A stretch of 64,000 bases of DNA, from contig NZ_PVNL01000192.1 in assembly GCF_002994635.1 (NCBI RefSeq), forward strand, positions 1 through 64,000, read 5' to 3'. A program made the position numbers and the translations under genes. The notes beneath the pieces were generated by a model, which worked only from the letters and a program-made list of their open reading frames with translations, did no database searches and was not told the origin of the DNA. Below are positions 50,472 to 58,523 of the stretch, in pieces; the first letter of the stretch is position 1, and every line of letters starts with the position of its first letter. Source of the stretch: Enhygromyxa salina (GTDB lineage: Bacteria; Myxococcota_A; Polyangia; Nannocystales; Nannocystaceae).

Positions 50472-51431
50472 TCAGGGCCCGGCAAGCCCGTCGAGCAAGC
50501 GCTCGCGCAGGAGCTCGGGCCGCTCGCGCTCCGGGACCGGCTGGGACTGCTCTGGAGGGCTGATGACGGGGGCCTGAGCGGGGATCTGGACGTCCCCGTC
50601 AAACCGCGCGCTGCCAGTGAGCTCGCGACCCGCGCTGTCCTCGAATGACCAGCTCAGCTCGAGCTGCGCGGCGAGCCACAGCCCAGTGGCCCGATCGAGC
50701 ACGATCGAGCCCGAGCGCAGGGTGACCTTCGCGCCCCGCCGCCACGGGACCGGAGCCTCGACCGTGCGTTCTGGGTGGGGCCGGTCGTTGGCGCGCAGGC
50801 TCACGCGCAGGGCCGGGCGGCCCTCGTGCTCGATCGCCTCGACGGGGCCGAGGTCCACGTGCGGGCCCGCGAGCTGAACGAGGTCGAGCACGGCGGCCTG
50901 GGCATCGTCGGCCCACAGCTGCCACAGCTCATCTTCGAGCGGTCGCTCGAGCCAGGCGCGGCCGTCGAGCTGCGACCACACGCGCTCGTCGATCACGATC
51001 AGCGCGCGGCCGTGTTCGTGCTCGTTGTGCTGCTCGAGGTGCAGGCGCGGCGGTTGGTCCGGCGTCGAGCCCCAGCGCAGCTCGAGCTGGTCGATCACGC
51101 TGAAGCGCTCGTAGATCGGCCGGCCCTCGGGGACATCCGGGAGCGGCTCGGCCGGGTCGTGGCCGACTGGGCCCGTGGAGATCGCCGCGCGGTAGCTGAG
51201 CTGGTGAGGCCCGAGCAGCTCGCGGGCGAGGTCGTGGCGCTGGGCGAGCAGCTCCACGAAGCTGTTCCAGTCGGGGACCGCGGCGAAGCTGTTGACGCGG
51301 CTGCGCGCGTCGGCGCCGAGATCCCGCGTGGCCGAGAGCGGCTTGGCGTCCGGCTCGTCCCGATCTCCGCAGCCACAGCCGAGCGCGACCACGGCGGCGA
51401 ACACTCGCAGCAGCTGCGAACGGGGGCGCAT
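50472..51431 (-). CDS. Secreted lipoprotein of unknown function
   Basis: 319 residues. The signal MRPRSQLLRVFAAVVALGCG ends in a lipobox-like LGCGC, with Cys at 19 or 21. The mature part is a mix of helix and strand, with LPDVPEGRPIYERFSVIDQL, GRALIVIDERVWSQLDGRAW, then PALRVSLRANDRP, VTLRSGSIVLDRATGLWLAA and WSFEDSAGRELTGSARFDGD. The latter four look like a beta-sandwich, similar in style to myxobacterial cell-surface lipoproteins of unknown role. The end is Pro/Arg/Glu-rich. It lies upstream of rsfS on the same strand but is divergent from the prepilin peptidase. Confidence 0.65.
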   Translation of the reverse strand: MRPRSQLLRVFAAVVALGCGCGDRDEPDAKPLSATRDLGADARSRVNSFAAVPDWNSFVELLAQRHDLARELLGPHQLSYRAAISTGPVGHDPAEPLPDVPEGRPIYERFSVIDQLELRWGSTPDQPPRLHLEQHNEHEHGRALIVIDERVWSQLDGRAWLERPLEDELWQLWADDAQAAVLDLVQLAGPHVDLGPVEAIEHEGRPALRVSLRANDRPHPERTVEAPVPWRRGAKVTLRSGSIVLDRATGLWLAAQLELSWSFEDSAGRELTGSARFDGDVQIPAQAPVISPPEQSQPVPERERPELLRERLLDGLAGP

Positions 51432-51589
51432 GCGCGGAGGATAGAGCGCTTCGCTCGGGCAAGCGACCGCCCCCGTCCCGGGACCTCGGGCTGTTGAGAA
51501 AGCATTTTCTGCTAAGGTCGCGAGCTGTGCTCGGAGCCGTCCCCGCCAGCTTGCCGGTCGCCGTCGATCCGACCCTGATCGAGGTCCTC

Positions 51590-52477
51590 ATGAGTCCGTG
51601 GCTGCGCCTGGCCGCGTTCGTGTGGGGGGCGCTGTGGGGATCGTTCGCCAACGTGGTGATCTACCGGCTCCCGCTGGGCCTGTCGGTGGCCCGCCCGCGC
51701 TCGCGCTGCCCCGGCTGCGAGACCCCGATCGCCTGGTACGACAACATCCCGATCCTGTCGTACTTGCTGCTGCGGGGCCGCTGCCGCAAGTGCGACGAGC
51801 CGTTCTCCGCCCGCTACCTGCTCGTCGAGCTGCTCGCGGGCCTGCTGAGTTTCGCGCTGTTCATGCTCTACGTGGTCACGCCGCTGCTCGAGGGCGGTGG
51901 CATCGAGGGACTGATCGCCTGGCAAATCTGGTTCTTCTTCTGCCTGGCGCTGGTCATCGTCACCTTCACGGACCTCGATCAGTGGGTGATCCCCAACGAG
52001 ATCGTGCTGGGGATGTCGGCGCTTGGGATCCCGCTGGTCCTGTGGCGCCCGGACCTGGTCGACGTCGAGCCGATCCCCGCGATCGCGTCGGGCGTCGCCG
52101 GGCTGGTCCTGATCGCCGGGATCCGCTGGTACTACCTAAAATTCCGTGAGATCGAGGGGATCGGCCTGGGTGACGCCAAGCTGATCTTGATGATCGGGAT
52201 CTTCTGCGGGCCCATGGCGGTCGCGTGGACGCTCGGGGCCGGCGCCGTCCAGGGCCTGCTGGTCTCGATCCCGATGCTGCTGAGCGGCCGCAACCCCGCG
52301 AACTCCGACCTACGGGAGGTCCACGGTGACGATCCCGAGCTCGGCGAGGCCGACCCCGACGCGGGGGTCATGGGGCAGCACGTGCCGTTTGGACCGTTCC
52401 TGGCGCTCGCCGGGCTCGAGTGGGTGCTGCTGCGCCGCCCGATCGAGGGGCTGTTCGCCTGGCTGATGGGCGCGTGA
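51590..52477 (+). CDS. pilD: Prepilin peptidase (type IV leader peptidase)
   Basis: Inner-membrane Asp protease that cleaves and N-methylates prepilins and pseudopilins. 295 residues from the ATG at 51590, which gives the classic LLGSFxNVVIYRLP-type first helix (WGALWGSFANVVIYRLPLG); the frame is also open from 51494. The cytosolic zinc loop has C40-x2-C43 and C65-x2-C68 (CPGC, CRKC). The catalytic Asp pair is D128/D130 (FTDLD) and D195 (GLGDAKL). Myxobacteria need this enzyme for type IV pili and type II secretion. No pil genes are adjacent in the window. Confidence 0.92.
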   Translation: MSPWLRLAAFVWGALWGSFANVVIYRLPLGLSVARPRSRCPGCETPIAWYDNIPILSYLLLRGRCRKCDEPFSARYLLVELLAGLLSFALFMLYVVTPLLEGGGIEGLIAWQIWFFFCLALVIVTFTDLDQWVIPNEIVLGMSALGIPLVLWRPDLVDVEPIPAIASGVAGLVLIAGIRWYYLKFREIEGIGLGDAKLILMIGIFCGPMAVAWTLGAGAVQGLLVSIPMLLSGRNPANSDLREVHGDDPELGEADPDAGVMGQHVPFGPFLALAGLEWVLLRRPIEGLFAWLMGA

Positions 52478-52507
52478 GCCGGCCCAGCCCACGGTACCCT
52501 GCGGGCG

Positions 52508-53587
52508 ATGGCCAAGATCGAGCTCGACAAATTAAAACAGCTGCGCGAACAGGCCGGCGATCTGACCCAGTGGATCTGGGTCGGCGCGTCGGGGCTGATC
52601 GTGCTCGTGATGATGTTCATGTCGTTCACGACGATCGAGCCCGGCGAGGTCGCGGTCCGGGTCAACAACGTCACGGGCTCGGCCACGGCGATCACGCAGC
52701 CCGGCTGGGTGTTCCGCATGCCCCTGGGCATTCACTCGCTGCACGTGCTCGACCTCAGCCCCCAGACCTTTCAGATGAAGGGCGAGCAGGGCGTCGACGA
52801 TCTGCACGTCGAGAAGCTGACGGTCCGCGCCAGCGACGGCGCCAACTTCCACTTTGAAGACACCACGCTGATCTTCCAGATCACTGGCGACGAGGCCGTG
52901 ACCGTGACCCGCGACGCGGGCGTGGAGTACATGTATCGGGCCTGGATCAAGCCCTACGCCCGCGCGATCCTGCGTGACGAGTTTGGCCGCGAGTCCACGA
53001 TCACCGTGTCGGATCCGTCGAACTACGGCCGGGCGGCGACGCGGGCCCAGGAGCGGCTCAACGAGTTCCTGCGGCCGCACGGGATCATCGTCACCCAGAT
53101 GGTGACCCCGCGGCCCAAGTTCAACGCCAACTACGAGCACCTGATTGAAGAGCGCAACCGGCTGCGCAACGAGCTCGAGGTCATCAAGTCCAACCTCGAG
53201 CGGTCCGAGACCGATCGCCAGCGGACCTTGTCCGAGGTCGACCGCGACGAGAACAAGAAGATCCAGGAGCGCCGCGCCGTGCTCGAGTCGGATCTGGCGA
53301 CCGCGGTCGCCGACCGCGAGAAGGCGATTCAGGCCGCCGACACCTACAAGATCGCCAAGATCGGTGAGGGCCAGGCCAAGCTCGTCGCCGCTCGCCGCAA
53401 GGCCGAGGAGCTCGAGGGCCAGCTCGAGGCCGACTACCGGGCCAAGAAGTCCGAGGTTGAGGCGTTCCGCACCCAGCCGGTCGAGCGCGTGATGCAGCGG
53501 CTCGGCGCCAGCCTCGAGGGCGTGACGATCCACATCGAACCATGGGCCAACGACGCCAACCCCTCACGCGTGGTGCTCGAGCAATAG
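52508..53587 (+). CDS. SPFH/band-7 membrane protein (first of a pair)
   Basis: 359 residues. A TM helix at about 22-40 (WIWVGASGLIVLVMMFMSF) is followed by the SPFH domain (TIEPGEVAVRVNNVTGSA, VFRMPLGIHSLHVLDLSPQT, VEKLTVRASDGANFHFEDTT). The C-terminal half is a long charged coiled coil (EERNRLRNELEVIKSNLERS, KAEELEGQLEADYRAKKSEV). This is the layout of HflK/HflC/prohibitin-like scaffolds, which form large ring complexes in membranes. No FtsH gene is near, so a proteolysis role cannot be claimed. It ends 12 bases before a second SPFH gene, the arrangement seen with hflK-hflC, though the sequences are too diverged to name. Confidence 0.85.
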   Translation: MAKIELDKLKQLREQAGDLTQWIWVGASGLIVLVMMFMSFTTIEPGEVAVRVNNVTGSATAITQPGWVFRMPLGIHSLHVLDLSPQTFQMKGEQGVDDLHVEKLTVRASDGANFHFEDTTLIFQITGDEAVTVTRDAGVEYMYRAWIKPYARAILRDEFGRESTITVSDPSNYGRAATRAQERLNEFLRPHGIIVTQMVTPRPKFNANYEHLIEERNRLRNELEVIKSNLERSETDRQRTLSEVDRDENKKIQERRAVLESDLATAVADREKAIQAADTYKIAKIGEGQAKLVAARRKAEELEGQLEADYRAKKSEVEAFRTQPVERVMQRLGASLEGVTIHIEPWANDANPSRVVLEQ

Positions 53588-53598
53588 GAGTGACGACC

Positions 53599-55002
53599 AT
53601 GGAAAAACTAAGCAAGGCATGTAAATGGTTCGTCCTCGTGTTCGTCGCGGCGGTGCTGCTGCGCGGGTCGCTGGTTCACAACGTCGAGCTCGGGAAGGTC
53701 GGGGTCCGGCGCAGCAACGTCGGCGGCGTGGTCGAGAAGGACCTCGCGCCCGGCTGGCGGCTCGAGATGGCGGGGCTGCACAAGGTGATCGAGCTGCCCA
53801 GCACCTACCAATTCCTGGACTTCCTCGAGGGCGACTCGCTGGAGATCCGAACCAAGGACAACAACATCGTCACCCTCGACATCTCGGTGCCGTATCGAAT
53901 CACGCCCGGCGCGGGCTGGGAGATCGTCACCGCTGGCAACCACGTCGAGGACGGCCAGGGTAGCTTTCGGTTTCAACGCCTGACCCGCGAGACCACCGTG
54001 GGCGTGCTGCGTCAGCACCTCGCCGATCTGCAGAGCAGCGACTTTTACGACACCGATCGCCGCAACGCCGTCTCGGCGCGGGCGCTCGACGTGCTCAACG
54101 AGGAGCTCGCGCCGCTCCACGTCGAGGCCAACGCGATCTTGATGCGGGCCGTCTTCTTCCGGCCCGAGTACGAGCAGCAGCTACTTCAGATCCAGCTCAA
54201 CGCCCAGAACAAGCTGCTCGACGGGGCCCGCAAAGAGGTCGCCGACATCCAGCAGACCCTCGATAACTATCAGCAACGGACTTTTGCGCTGGCCTCGGCG
54301 CGGGCCCAGGAGTGGGTCGCCCGGCTCGCGCGGGTTGATCGCGCGTATCAAGTCGGGTTCCTCGCTGTCAAGCCGGAGGTGCGCAGCAGCGCGGTCGTGG
54401 AGACGCCCGACGCGGAGCCGGAGACGCCTGACGGGGAGGCGGAGACGCCTGACGGGGAGGCGGAGACGGCTGATGGGGAGGCGGAGACGCCTGACGCGGA
54501 CGTGGCCGAGAACGAGGCGCTCGCGGTCCTGACCGAGGAGGAGCTGGCCGAGCTCGAAGAGCTCGCCGAGCAGAGCATCGACCTCGAGCCCGGCGCGGCG
54601 CGGCGCAAGCTCGAGGAGCTGACCGTCGCGCAGAAGACCGCGCTGCTTACCGCTGCTGCCAAGGCGCTCGGCGGCGAGCCGGAGGAGTACGGGGACAACT
54701 ACTTGCTGGGCATCAAGAACATCCAGGCCGAGACCTTGGCCTACGAGCAGCGGCTGCGGGCCGAGGCCGACGGCGTGTCCGCGCGCTTGAATGCCGAGGG
54801 CCAGGCCTTGGTTGCGGCGGTCAACGGTAACTACGAGGCGCGCGTGAATCAGCTGCTGGACTCGCCGGCGGGGCGGGCGTTCGTGGCCTGGCAGGCGGCG
54901 GCGAACATCCACTTTGCGGAGGAGCTGACGTTTCAGAGCCGCGACGGGATCCCATCGGTGCTGCGGCTGCGCGACTTCGCCCGCGCGTTCATGGGCGAGT
55001 GA
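53599..55002 (+). CDS. SPFH/band-7 membrane protein with ETPDGEA-repeat insertion (second of a pair)
   Basis: 467 residues from the ATG at 53599, with TAGGAG 9 bases upstream. A TM helix lies at about 8-24 (CKWFVLVFVAAVLLRGSL). The SPFH domain has NVELGKVGVRRSNVGGVVEK and LEIRTKDNNIVTLDISVPYR. A helical stretch follows (LDGARKEVADIQQTLDNYQQ). Residues about 267-302 are an inserted acidic run of ETPDGEA units, encoded by 21-base direct repeats (54399-54500), with a further Glu-rich helix after. The C-terminal coil (RLRAEADGVSARLNAEGQAL) resumes the family pattern. It probably assembles with the preceding SPFH protein. The repeat may be a variable spacer. Confidence 0.8.
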   Translation: MEKLSKACKWFVLVFVAAVLLRGSLVHNVELGKVGVRRSNVGGVVEKDLAPGWRLEMAGLHKVIELPSTYQFLDFLEGDSLEIRTKDNNIVTLDISVPYRITPGAGWEIVTAGNHVEDGQGSFRFQRLTRETTVGVLRQHLADLQSSDFYDTDRRNAVSARALDVLNEELAPLHVEANAILMRAVFFRPEYEQQLLQIQLNAQNKLLDGARKEVADIQQTLDNYQQRTFALASARAQEWVARLARVDRAYQVGFLAVKPEVRSSAVVETPDAEPETPDGEAETPDGEAETADGEAETPDADVAENEALAVLTEEELAELEELAEQSIDLEPGAARRKLEELTVAQKTALLTAAAKALGGEPEEYGDNYLLGIKNIQAETLAYEQRLRAEADGVSARLNAEGQALVAAVNGNYEARVNQLLDSPAGRAFVAWQAAANIHFAEELTFQSRDGIPSVLRLRDFARAFMGE

Positions 55003-55006
55003 TCAG

Positions 55007-55210
55007 CAGTCGGTGCCCTGCCCGAAGGTCGTGTACCTCCACAGTCGGTGCCCTGCCCGAAGGTCCTGTACCTGAACAAGGGCATCGACTGAGCGTCTGT
55101 ACAAGCTATACGAATATAAAGGTACAAGACCTTCGGGCAGGGCACCGACTGAGCGTCTGTGCAAGCTATACGAGTATGAAGGTACAGGACCTTCGGGCAG
55201 GGCACAGACG
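55007..55210. repeat. Tandem and inverted repeats between convergent genes
   Basis: Two plus-strand copies (55007-55039, 55042-55074) share CAGTCGGTGCCCTGCCCGAA, then GGTC and TGTACCT. Two minus-strand copies then occur in a 60-base tandem (55081-55140, 55141-55200) whose unit contains GAGCGTCTGT, CAAGCTATACGA and GGTACAAGACCTTCGGGCAG, with a third fragment at 55201-55210. The shared core of about 32 bases is present four times, two in each orientation, so it can fold into several alternative cruciform or hairpin forms. It fills the gap between the ends of a plus and a minus gene and may work as a bidirectional terminator. Confidence 0.85.
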
Positions 55211-55216
55211 CCGCGG

Positions 55217-55840
55217 TCAGCATTCCTGCATCTGCACGCCCGTTTGAGCACTGGCGAGGCAGGCGAGCAGCTGCTCATAGCTGACCGCGTCGAGCTCAGG
55301 ACGGTGGTCCACCACGAAGCTCTCGACGCACTCGTCGGTGAGCGCTCGCCGCTCTCCCTCGGAGAACCGCAGTCCCCCGCTACCAAGCTCTTCCGCGGTC
55401 TCGCGCATCACAACATCAAACATATGATCACAAACCGCCCGCTCGCGGTCGGTATCACCCGAACCCGACGCCGCGCTCGGCATCGGATACCGCCGGTCAC
55501 AGTCATCCACCTCGTCCCCGGTCTCGGCCTCCAGCACACACGCAGCGACGCTGCGCCAGTCGGCGCTGCCCCGCGTCGCCGCCTCGATGCTCAGCTCATG
55601 GGCGCAGGTCTCCATCACCACCGGGTCAAACTGCGGAGCTCGGCCGGCCTCGGCGGCGACCATGCGGGCGAGGTGCTCACACACCCGGATCGGCTGGATG
55701 CTGGTCGCGTACGCTGCGTCGCCGTAGTCGGCGGTGGTCTTGCGGCTGTCGGGCTCAGGCGCTCGAGATGGCGCGGGCTTGCAGCCGAGCGCGAGCAGCA
55801 CCCACGCGAGCCGTCGAGTGAGCGTGGCGGTGAGGTTCAC
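55217..55840 (-). CDS. Cys-rich lipoprotein, paralogue 2 of a tandem pair
   Basis: About 207 residues from the GTG at 55840, whose second and third bases start the TGA of the preceding gene (GTGA overlap). VNLTATLTRRLAWVLLALGC is a lipoprotein signal. The mature protein shares a Cys pattern with the gene upstream: VCEHLARM, then SVAACVLEA, VCDHMFDVVMRETAEELGSG, LTDECVESFVVDHRPEL and LLACLASAQTG. The shared order and spacing of Cys and of the DCV/ECV block indicate a duplicated small helical fold, held by disulfides outside the cytoplasm. No function is known. Confidence 0.7.
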   Translation of the reverse strand: MNLTATLTRRLAWVLLALGCKPAPSRAPEPDSRKTTADYGDAAYATSIQPIRVCEHLARMVAAEAGRAPQFDPVVMETCAHELSIEAATRGSADWRSVAACVLEAETGDEVDDCDRRYPMPSAASGSGDTDRERAVCDHMFDVVMRETAEELGSGGLRFSEGERRALTDECVESFVVDHRPELDAVSYEQLLACLASAQTGVQMQEC

Positions 55841-56562
55841 GGCGGACACCGCTCGGCGTCCGCGGTGGTCGTCGCGACTTCGACGCACGCGAGCATCGTC
55901 GCGTAGTTGCTGGGCCCGAGCTTGCGTCGCTCATCGTTCACGAGCGAGTCGACACAGTCGGCCAGCAACGGCCTGAATTCCGCGAGCCTGGCCGCGTCGA
56001 GCATCGGTTCGGGCCCGAGCTCCTCGACGACGCTCAGCGCGAGCAAGTGCATGCAGACGCCAGACTCGCGCGGGTGCTCGGCGATCGGGGCCACGCTCGA
56101 TGGAGTTGCGAGCCTGCACGCGTCGACGCCAGCGACGTCGGTCGTGGCCCCGAGACAAGCGGCCAGGGTCTTCCAGTCACCGATCGGACGAAACACCTGG
56201 GCGATCCGATGCTGGCGTCGGCACACGGCGTCGGCGTCTTGGCCCGCGTCCGCGGCGACCTCTCGCGGGACGAGGTGCTCGCACACCTCGATGATGTCAT
56301 CCGCAAACGGCACGGGCCCGGACAGCTCCGCTGCGCCGATCACCGGGCTGCGCGAGCCCGGGGAGCCCGCGCGATCGGGTGGCGTCCAGGGCATCGGCGT
56401 CGCGCGTGGGACCGGATCCACGTCGTAGCCGGAGATCTGCGGGGGCTGATCGGGACCGTAGCCGAGCGCCTCCGAGTCCACGCCGCTGACCGCACGGTGG
56501 CACCCGGTTGCCAGGCCCAGGCTCGAGACCACCACCGCCCAGGCACAAGCTTGGTCACGCAC
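55837..56562 (-). CDS. Cys-rich lipoprotein, paralogue 1 of a tandem pair
   Basis: 241 residues. The signal MRDQACAWAVVVSSLGLATG ends in a lipobox before Cys at 21. A Pro-rich linker (about 40-85) leads to the domain shared with the next gene: EVCEHLVPREVAADAG, LAACLGATTDVAGVDAC, VCMHLLALSVVEELGPEP, LLADCVDSLVNDERRKL and MLACVEVATTTA. Its stop overlaps the start of paralogue 2 (GTGA), so the two are translated together. Divergence between them is well advanced, so the duplication is old or both are under different selection. Such lipoproteins are a hallmark of myxobacterial surfaces. Function unknown. Confidence 0.7.
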   Translation of the reverse strand: MRDQACAWAVVVSSLGLATGCHRAVSGVDSEALGYGPDQPPQISGYDVDPVPRATPMPWTPPDRAGSPGSRSPVIGAAELSGPVPFADDIIEVCEHLVPREVAADAGQDADAVCRRQHRIAQVFRPIGDWKTLAACLGATTDVAGVDACRLATPSSVAPIAEHPRESGVCMHLLALSVVEELGPEPMLDAARLAEFRPLLADCVDSLVNDERRKLGPSNYATMLACVEVATTTADAERCPP

Positions 56563-56643
56563 CGCCGGAGTCTACGTGACGTCGGCGTCTTTCCACGCCA
56601 GCCACCAATTTCTTCGAGATCTGGTCACTGGGACCTAGGGAGC

Positions 56644-56707
56644 CCGTGGTGCAATGCCTCACGACACCTCGCGCCGGCGCGAGGAGCCGCGATGCATTGC
56701 ACCACGG
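56644..56707. repeat. 64-bp imperfect palindrome
   Basis: Outer arms CCGTGGTGCAATGC (56644-56657) and GCATTGCACCACGG (56694-56707) are fully complementary. A perfect 18-base inner palindrome CCTCGCGCC/GGCGCGAGG lies at 56667-56684. The whole can form a long hairpin of the type seen in REP-like or MITE-like elements, or serve as a terminator-like or protein-binding site between a minus-strand gene start and the plus-strand gene at 56758. Confidence 0.85.
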
Positions 56708-56757
56708 TATCCCCGGTTTTGGCGGCCCGCTTGCTCCGATCGTGGTCAGCGTGGACC

Positions 56758-57333
56758 ATGCGGCGAGTCTCGCTGATGCGCGCGCACGCCTCGATCCCCT
56801 CCGGTTGCCCGGCTCCGGCCTACATGGCCTGGAACTGGCCCAGTACGTTGTTCCGCGAGCGCTGGGGGCCCGGTGGCCCAAGCGGGGTCAAGCGGCCTCC
56901 GACCGAGATCGCGGGTGGGGCCGAGCGCGCACATCCACGTCGCGCGCGGCTGTCAAGCACCGCGGGAGTCCCGCTACCCGGGCCTGCGCTTCCAATGAGC
57001 CCCAACTTCGGTACTGTGTCGGACTTGCGCGCCGGCGATCCGGCCGCGACTGCGATCGCCGTGTTCAAGCAGGGCTGCACCAACCAGAGCGAGGCTACGG
57101 CACAGGCCGTGGTCGCGGCGTCGGTTTATCGAGGGCTCGCTCGGATCGAGCGGACCGCCCGAAGCCTGCAGGCCGTCGGGACCATGCAGACCTCGTTCAA
57201 CGAGTCGAGTGAGCGGCCCAAGCTCATCACCATGCAGATCATGACCGACGAACGCCGCCCCGCTGTGCTGGCTCGGCGGGTGGTTCCAACTCTGCTGCTG
57301 AGCGCGCGCTCGCGTGAAATGTCAACGCCGTGA
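56758..57333 (+). CDS. Hypothetical protein coupled to downstream glycosyltransferase
   Basis: 191 residues from the ATG at 56758; an internal ATG at 56996 would give 112. The C-terminal part (MSPNFGTVSDLRAGDPAATA, then VAASVYRGLARIERTARSLQ) uses G/C-ending codons strongly and looks helical. The N-terminal part is Pro/Arg/Gly-rich and less certain. The stop overlaps the GTG of the next gene by GTGA, which supports real translation of both. I do not recognise a family. The frame stays open further upstream through the 64-bp palindrome and an antisense region, which I do not accept as coding. Confidence 0.45.
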   Translation: MRRVSLMRAHASIPSGCPAPAYMAWNWPSTLFRERWGPGGPSGVKRPPTEIAGGAERAHPRRARLSSTAGVPLPGPALPMSPNFGTVSDLRAGDPAATAIAVFKQGCTNQSEATAQAVVAASVYRGLARIERTARSLQAVGTMQTSFNESSERPKLITMQIMTDERRPAVLARRVVPTLLLSARSREMSTP

Positions 57334-58514
57334 CCTCTGCCGCCCTACTTCCCCAGTTCGAGCCGAGCGAGGACCGCGCGGAGTCGCGTGATACCCTCCG
57401 CGACCGCCAACCCCCTGTGGCACGGATCGTCTACGCCTTGACTTCACAGGGCCGCGGCCACAGCTCGCGGGTCACGGCCATGGCCGAGGCCCTCGAAGCT
57501 CGCGGTCACGAACTGCTGTTTTGTGCGGGCGGTGGCGCCGGTGGGCTGCTCGCCGACCAGGGCCGCAACGTGATCGAGGTCCCGGTCCTGCGCCACCTGA
57601 TGCACAACAACCACATCCGGCTGTGGACCAGCCTGATGCAGGTCGGCAAGAAAGCGATCGAGACCCGCGGGGTCGTCGACGGGCTCGTCGAGCGCTTCGA
57701 GGCGTTCCGACCGAACCTGCTGATCACCGACTTCGAGAGCTACTCGGTGCGCGCGGCCCAGCGCATGGGCCTGCCGCTGATGTGCTTCAACCACCAGCAG
57801 ATCCTCACGCACACGCGCTACGAGGTCCCGCGCCGCTACGCCTGGGACGCCTGGGTCGCCCGGCTGGTCATCAACACGGTGATGCCCCAGCAGCCCGAGC
57901 ACGTGCTGCTCAGCTCGTTCTTCTACCCGCCGCTTCGCTATGAGCAGGGCGCGACCATGGTCCCGCCGATCCTGCGCGCCGCGGTCCGGGAGATCGAGCC
58001 CTCCACAGAGGATCACGTGCTCGTCTATCACAACGATCCAACCGGCGTCGTCGGGCTGATCGAGGCCATGCAGGCGCTGCCCGAGCACCGCTTCATCGCC
58101 TACAATTTTCAGCCGCCGCCCGACGCCGCGCGGACGATGCCCAACATCGAGTTCAAAGATCCCGAGATCGACGGGTTCTTGGTCGACCTCGCGAGCGCCA
58201 AGGCGGTCATCTCCACCGCCGGGTTCACGCTGATCTCGGAGGCGCTGTATCTGGGCAAGCCGCTGCTGGTCATGCCCAACGGGGGGATCTTCGAGCAGAC
58301 GCTCAACGCGCTGTACCTCAAGCGCGAGAACCTGGGCGAGGCGATCATGCACCGGGTCCCGGGCCCCGACGATCTGCGGGGGTTCCTGCAGCGGGCCGCG
58401 CAGCACACCGGGCGCCGGCCCGATCTGCTCACCTGTGGCAACGACGAAGCGGTGCAGTGCATCGAGGACGTGCTCGATCGCGTCCGCGGCCGCGCTGTGG
58501 TCGGGGTGAGCTAG
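57330..58514 (+). CDS. Glycosyltransferase, GT28/MurG-like fold
   Basis: 394 residues from a GTG at 57330; a GTG at 57417 gives a shorter protein that begins directly with the fold. IVYALTSQGRGHSSRVTAMA (about 31-50) matches the first Rossmann turn of MurG/UGT-type enzymes (GxGH motif). RPNLLITDFESYSVRAAQRM and LPLMCFNHQQILTH follow. The C-terminal half has ISTAGFTLISEALYLGKPLL, the donor-binding region, and PNGGIFEQTLNALYL. It probably transfers a sugar from a nucleotide donor to a lipid or other small acceptor in the cytosol. The acceptor cannot be deduced. It is coupled to a hypothetical gene upstream and followed by a lipoprotein. Confidence 0.8.
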   Translation: MTSAALLPQFEPSEDRAESRDTLRDRQPPVARIVYALTSQGRGHSSRVTAMAEALEARGHELLFCAGGGAGGLLADQGRNVIEVPVLRHLMHNNHIRLWTSLMQVGKKAIETRGVVDGLVERFEAFRPNLLITDFESYSVRAAQRMGLPLMCFNHQQILTHTRYEVPRRYAWDAWVARLVINTVMPQQPEHVLLSSFFYPPLRYEQGATMVPPILRAAVREIEPSTEDHVLVYHNDPTGVVGLIEAMQALPEHRFIAYNFQPPPDAARTMPNIEFKDPEIDGFLVDLASAKAVISTAGFTLISEALYLGKPLLVMPNGGIFEQTLNALYLKRENLGEAIMHRVPGPDDLRGFLQRAAQHTGRRPDLLTCGNDEAVQCIEDVLDRVRGRAVVGVS

Positions 58515-58523
58515 TATTCCACG

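Noticed and set aside
52508..55002. Naming the SPFH pair hflK-hflC
   Set aside because: Order and topology fit, but family-specific motifs are not clear and ftsH is absent; kept as SPFH only.
55007..55210. CRISPR array
   Set aside because: Repeats occur in both orientations and the 60-base tandem has no variable spacers; no cas genes are near.
56047..56757. Upstream extension of the gene ending at 57333
   Set aside because: It would run antisense to the lipoprotein paralogue and through the 64-bp palindrome, without protein character.
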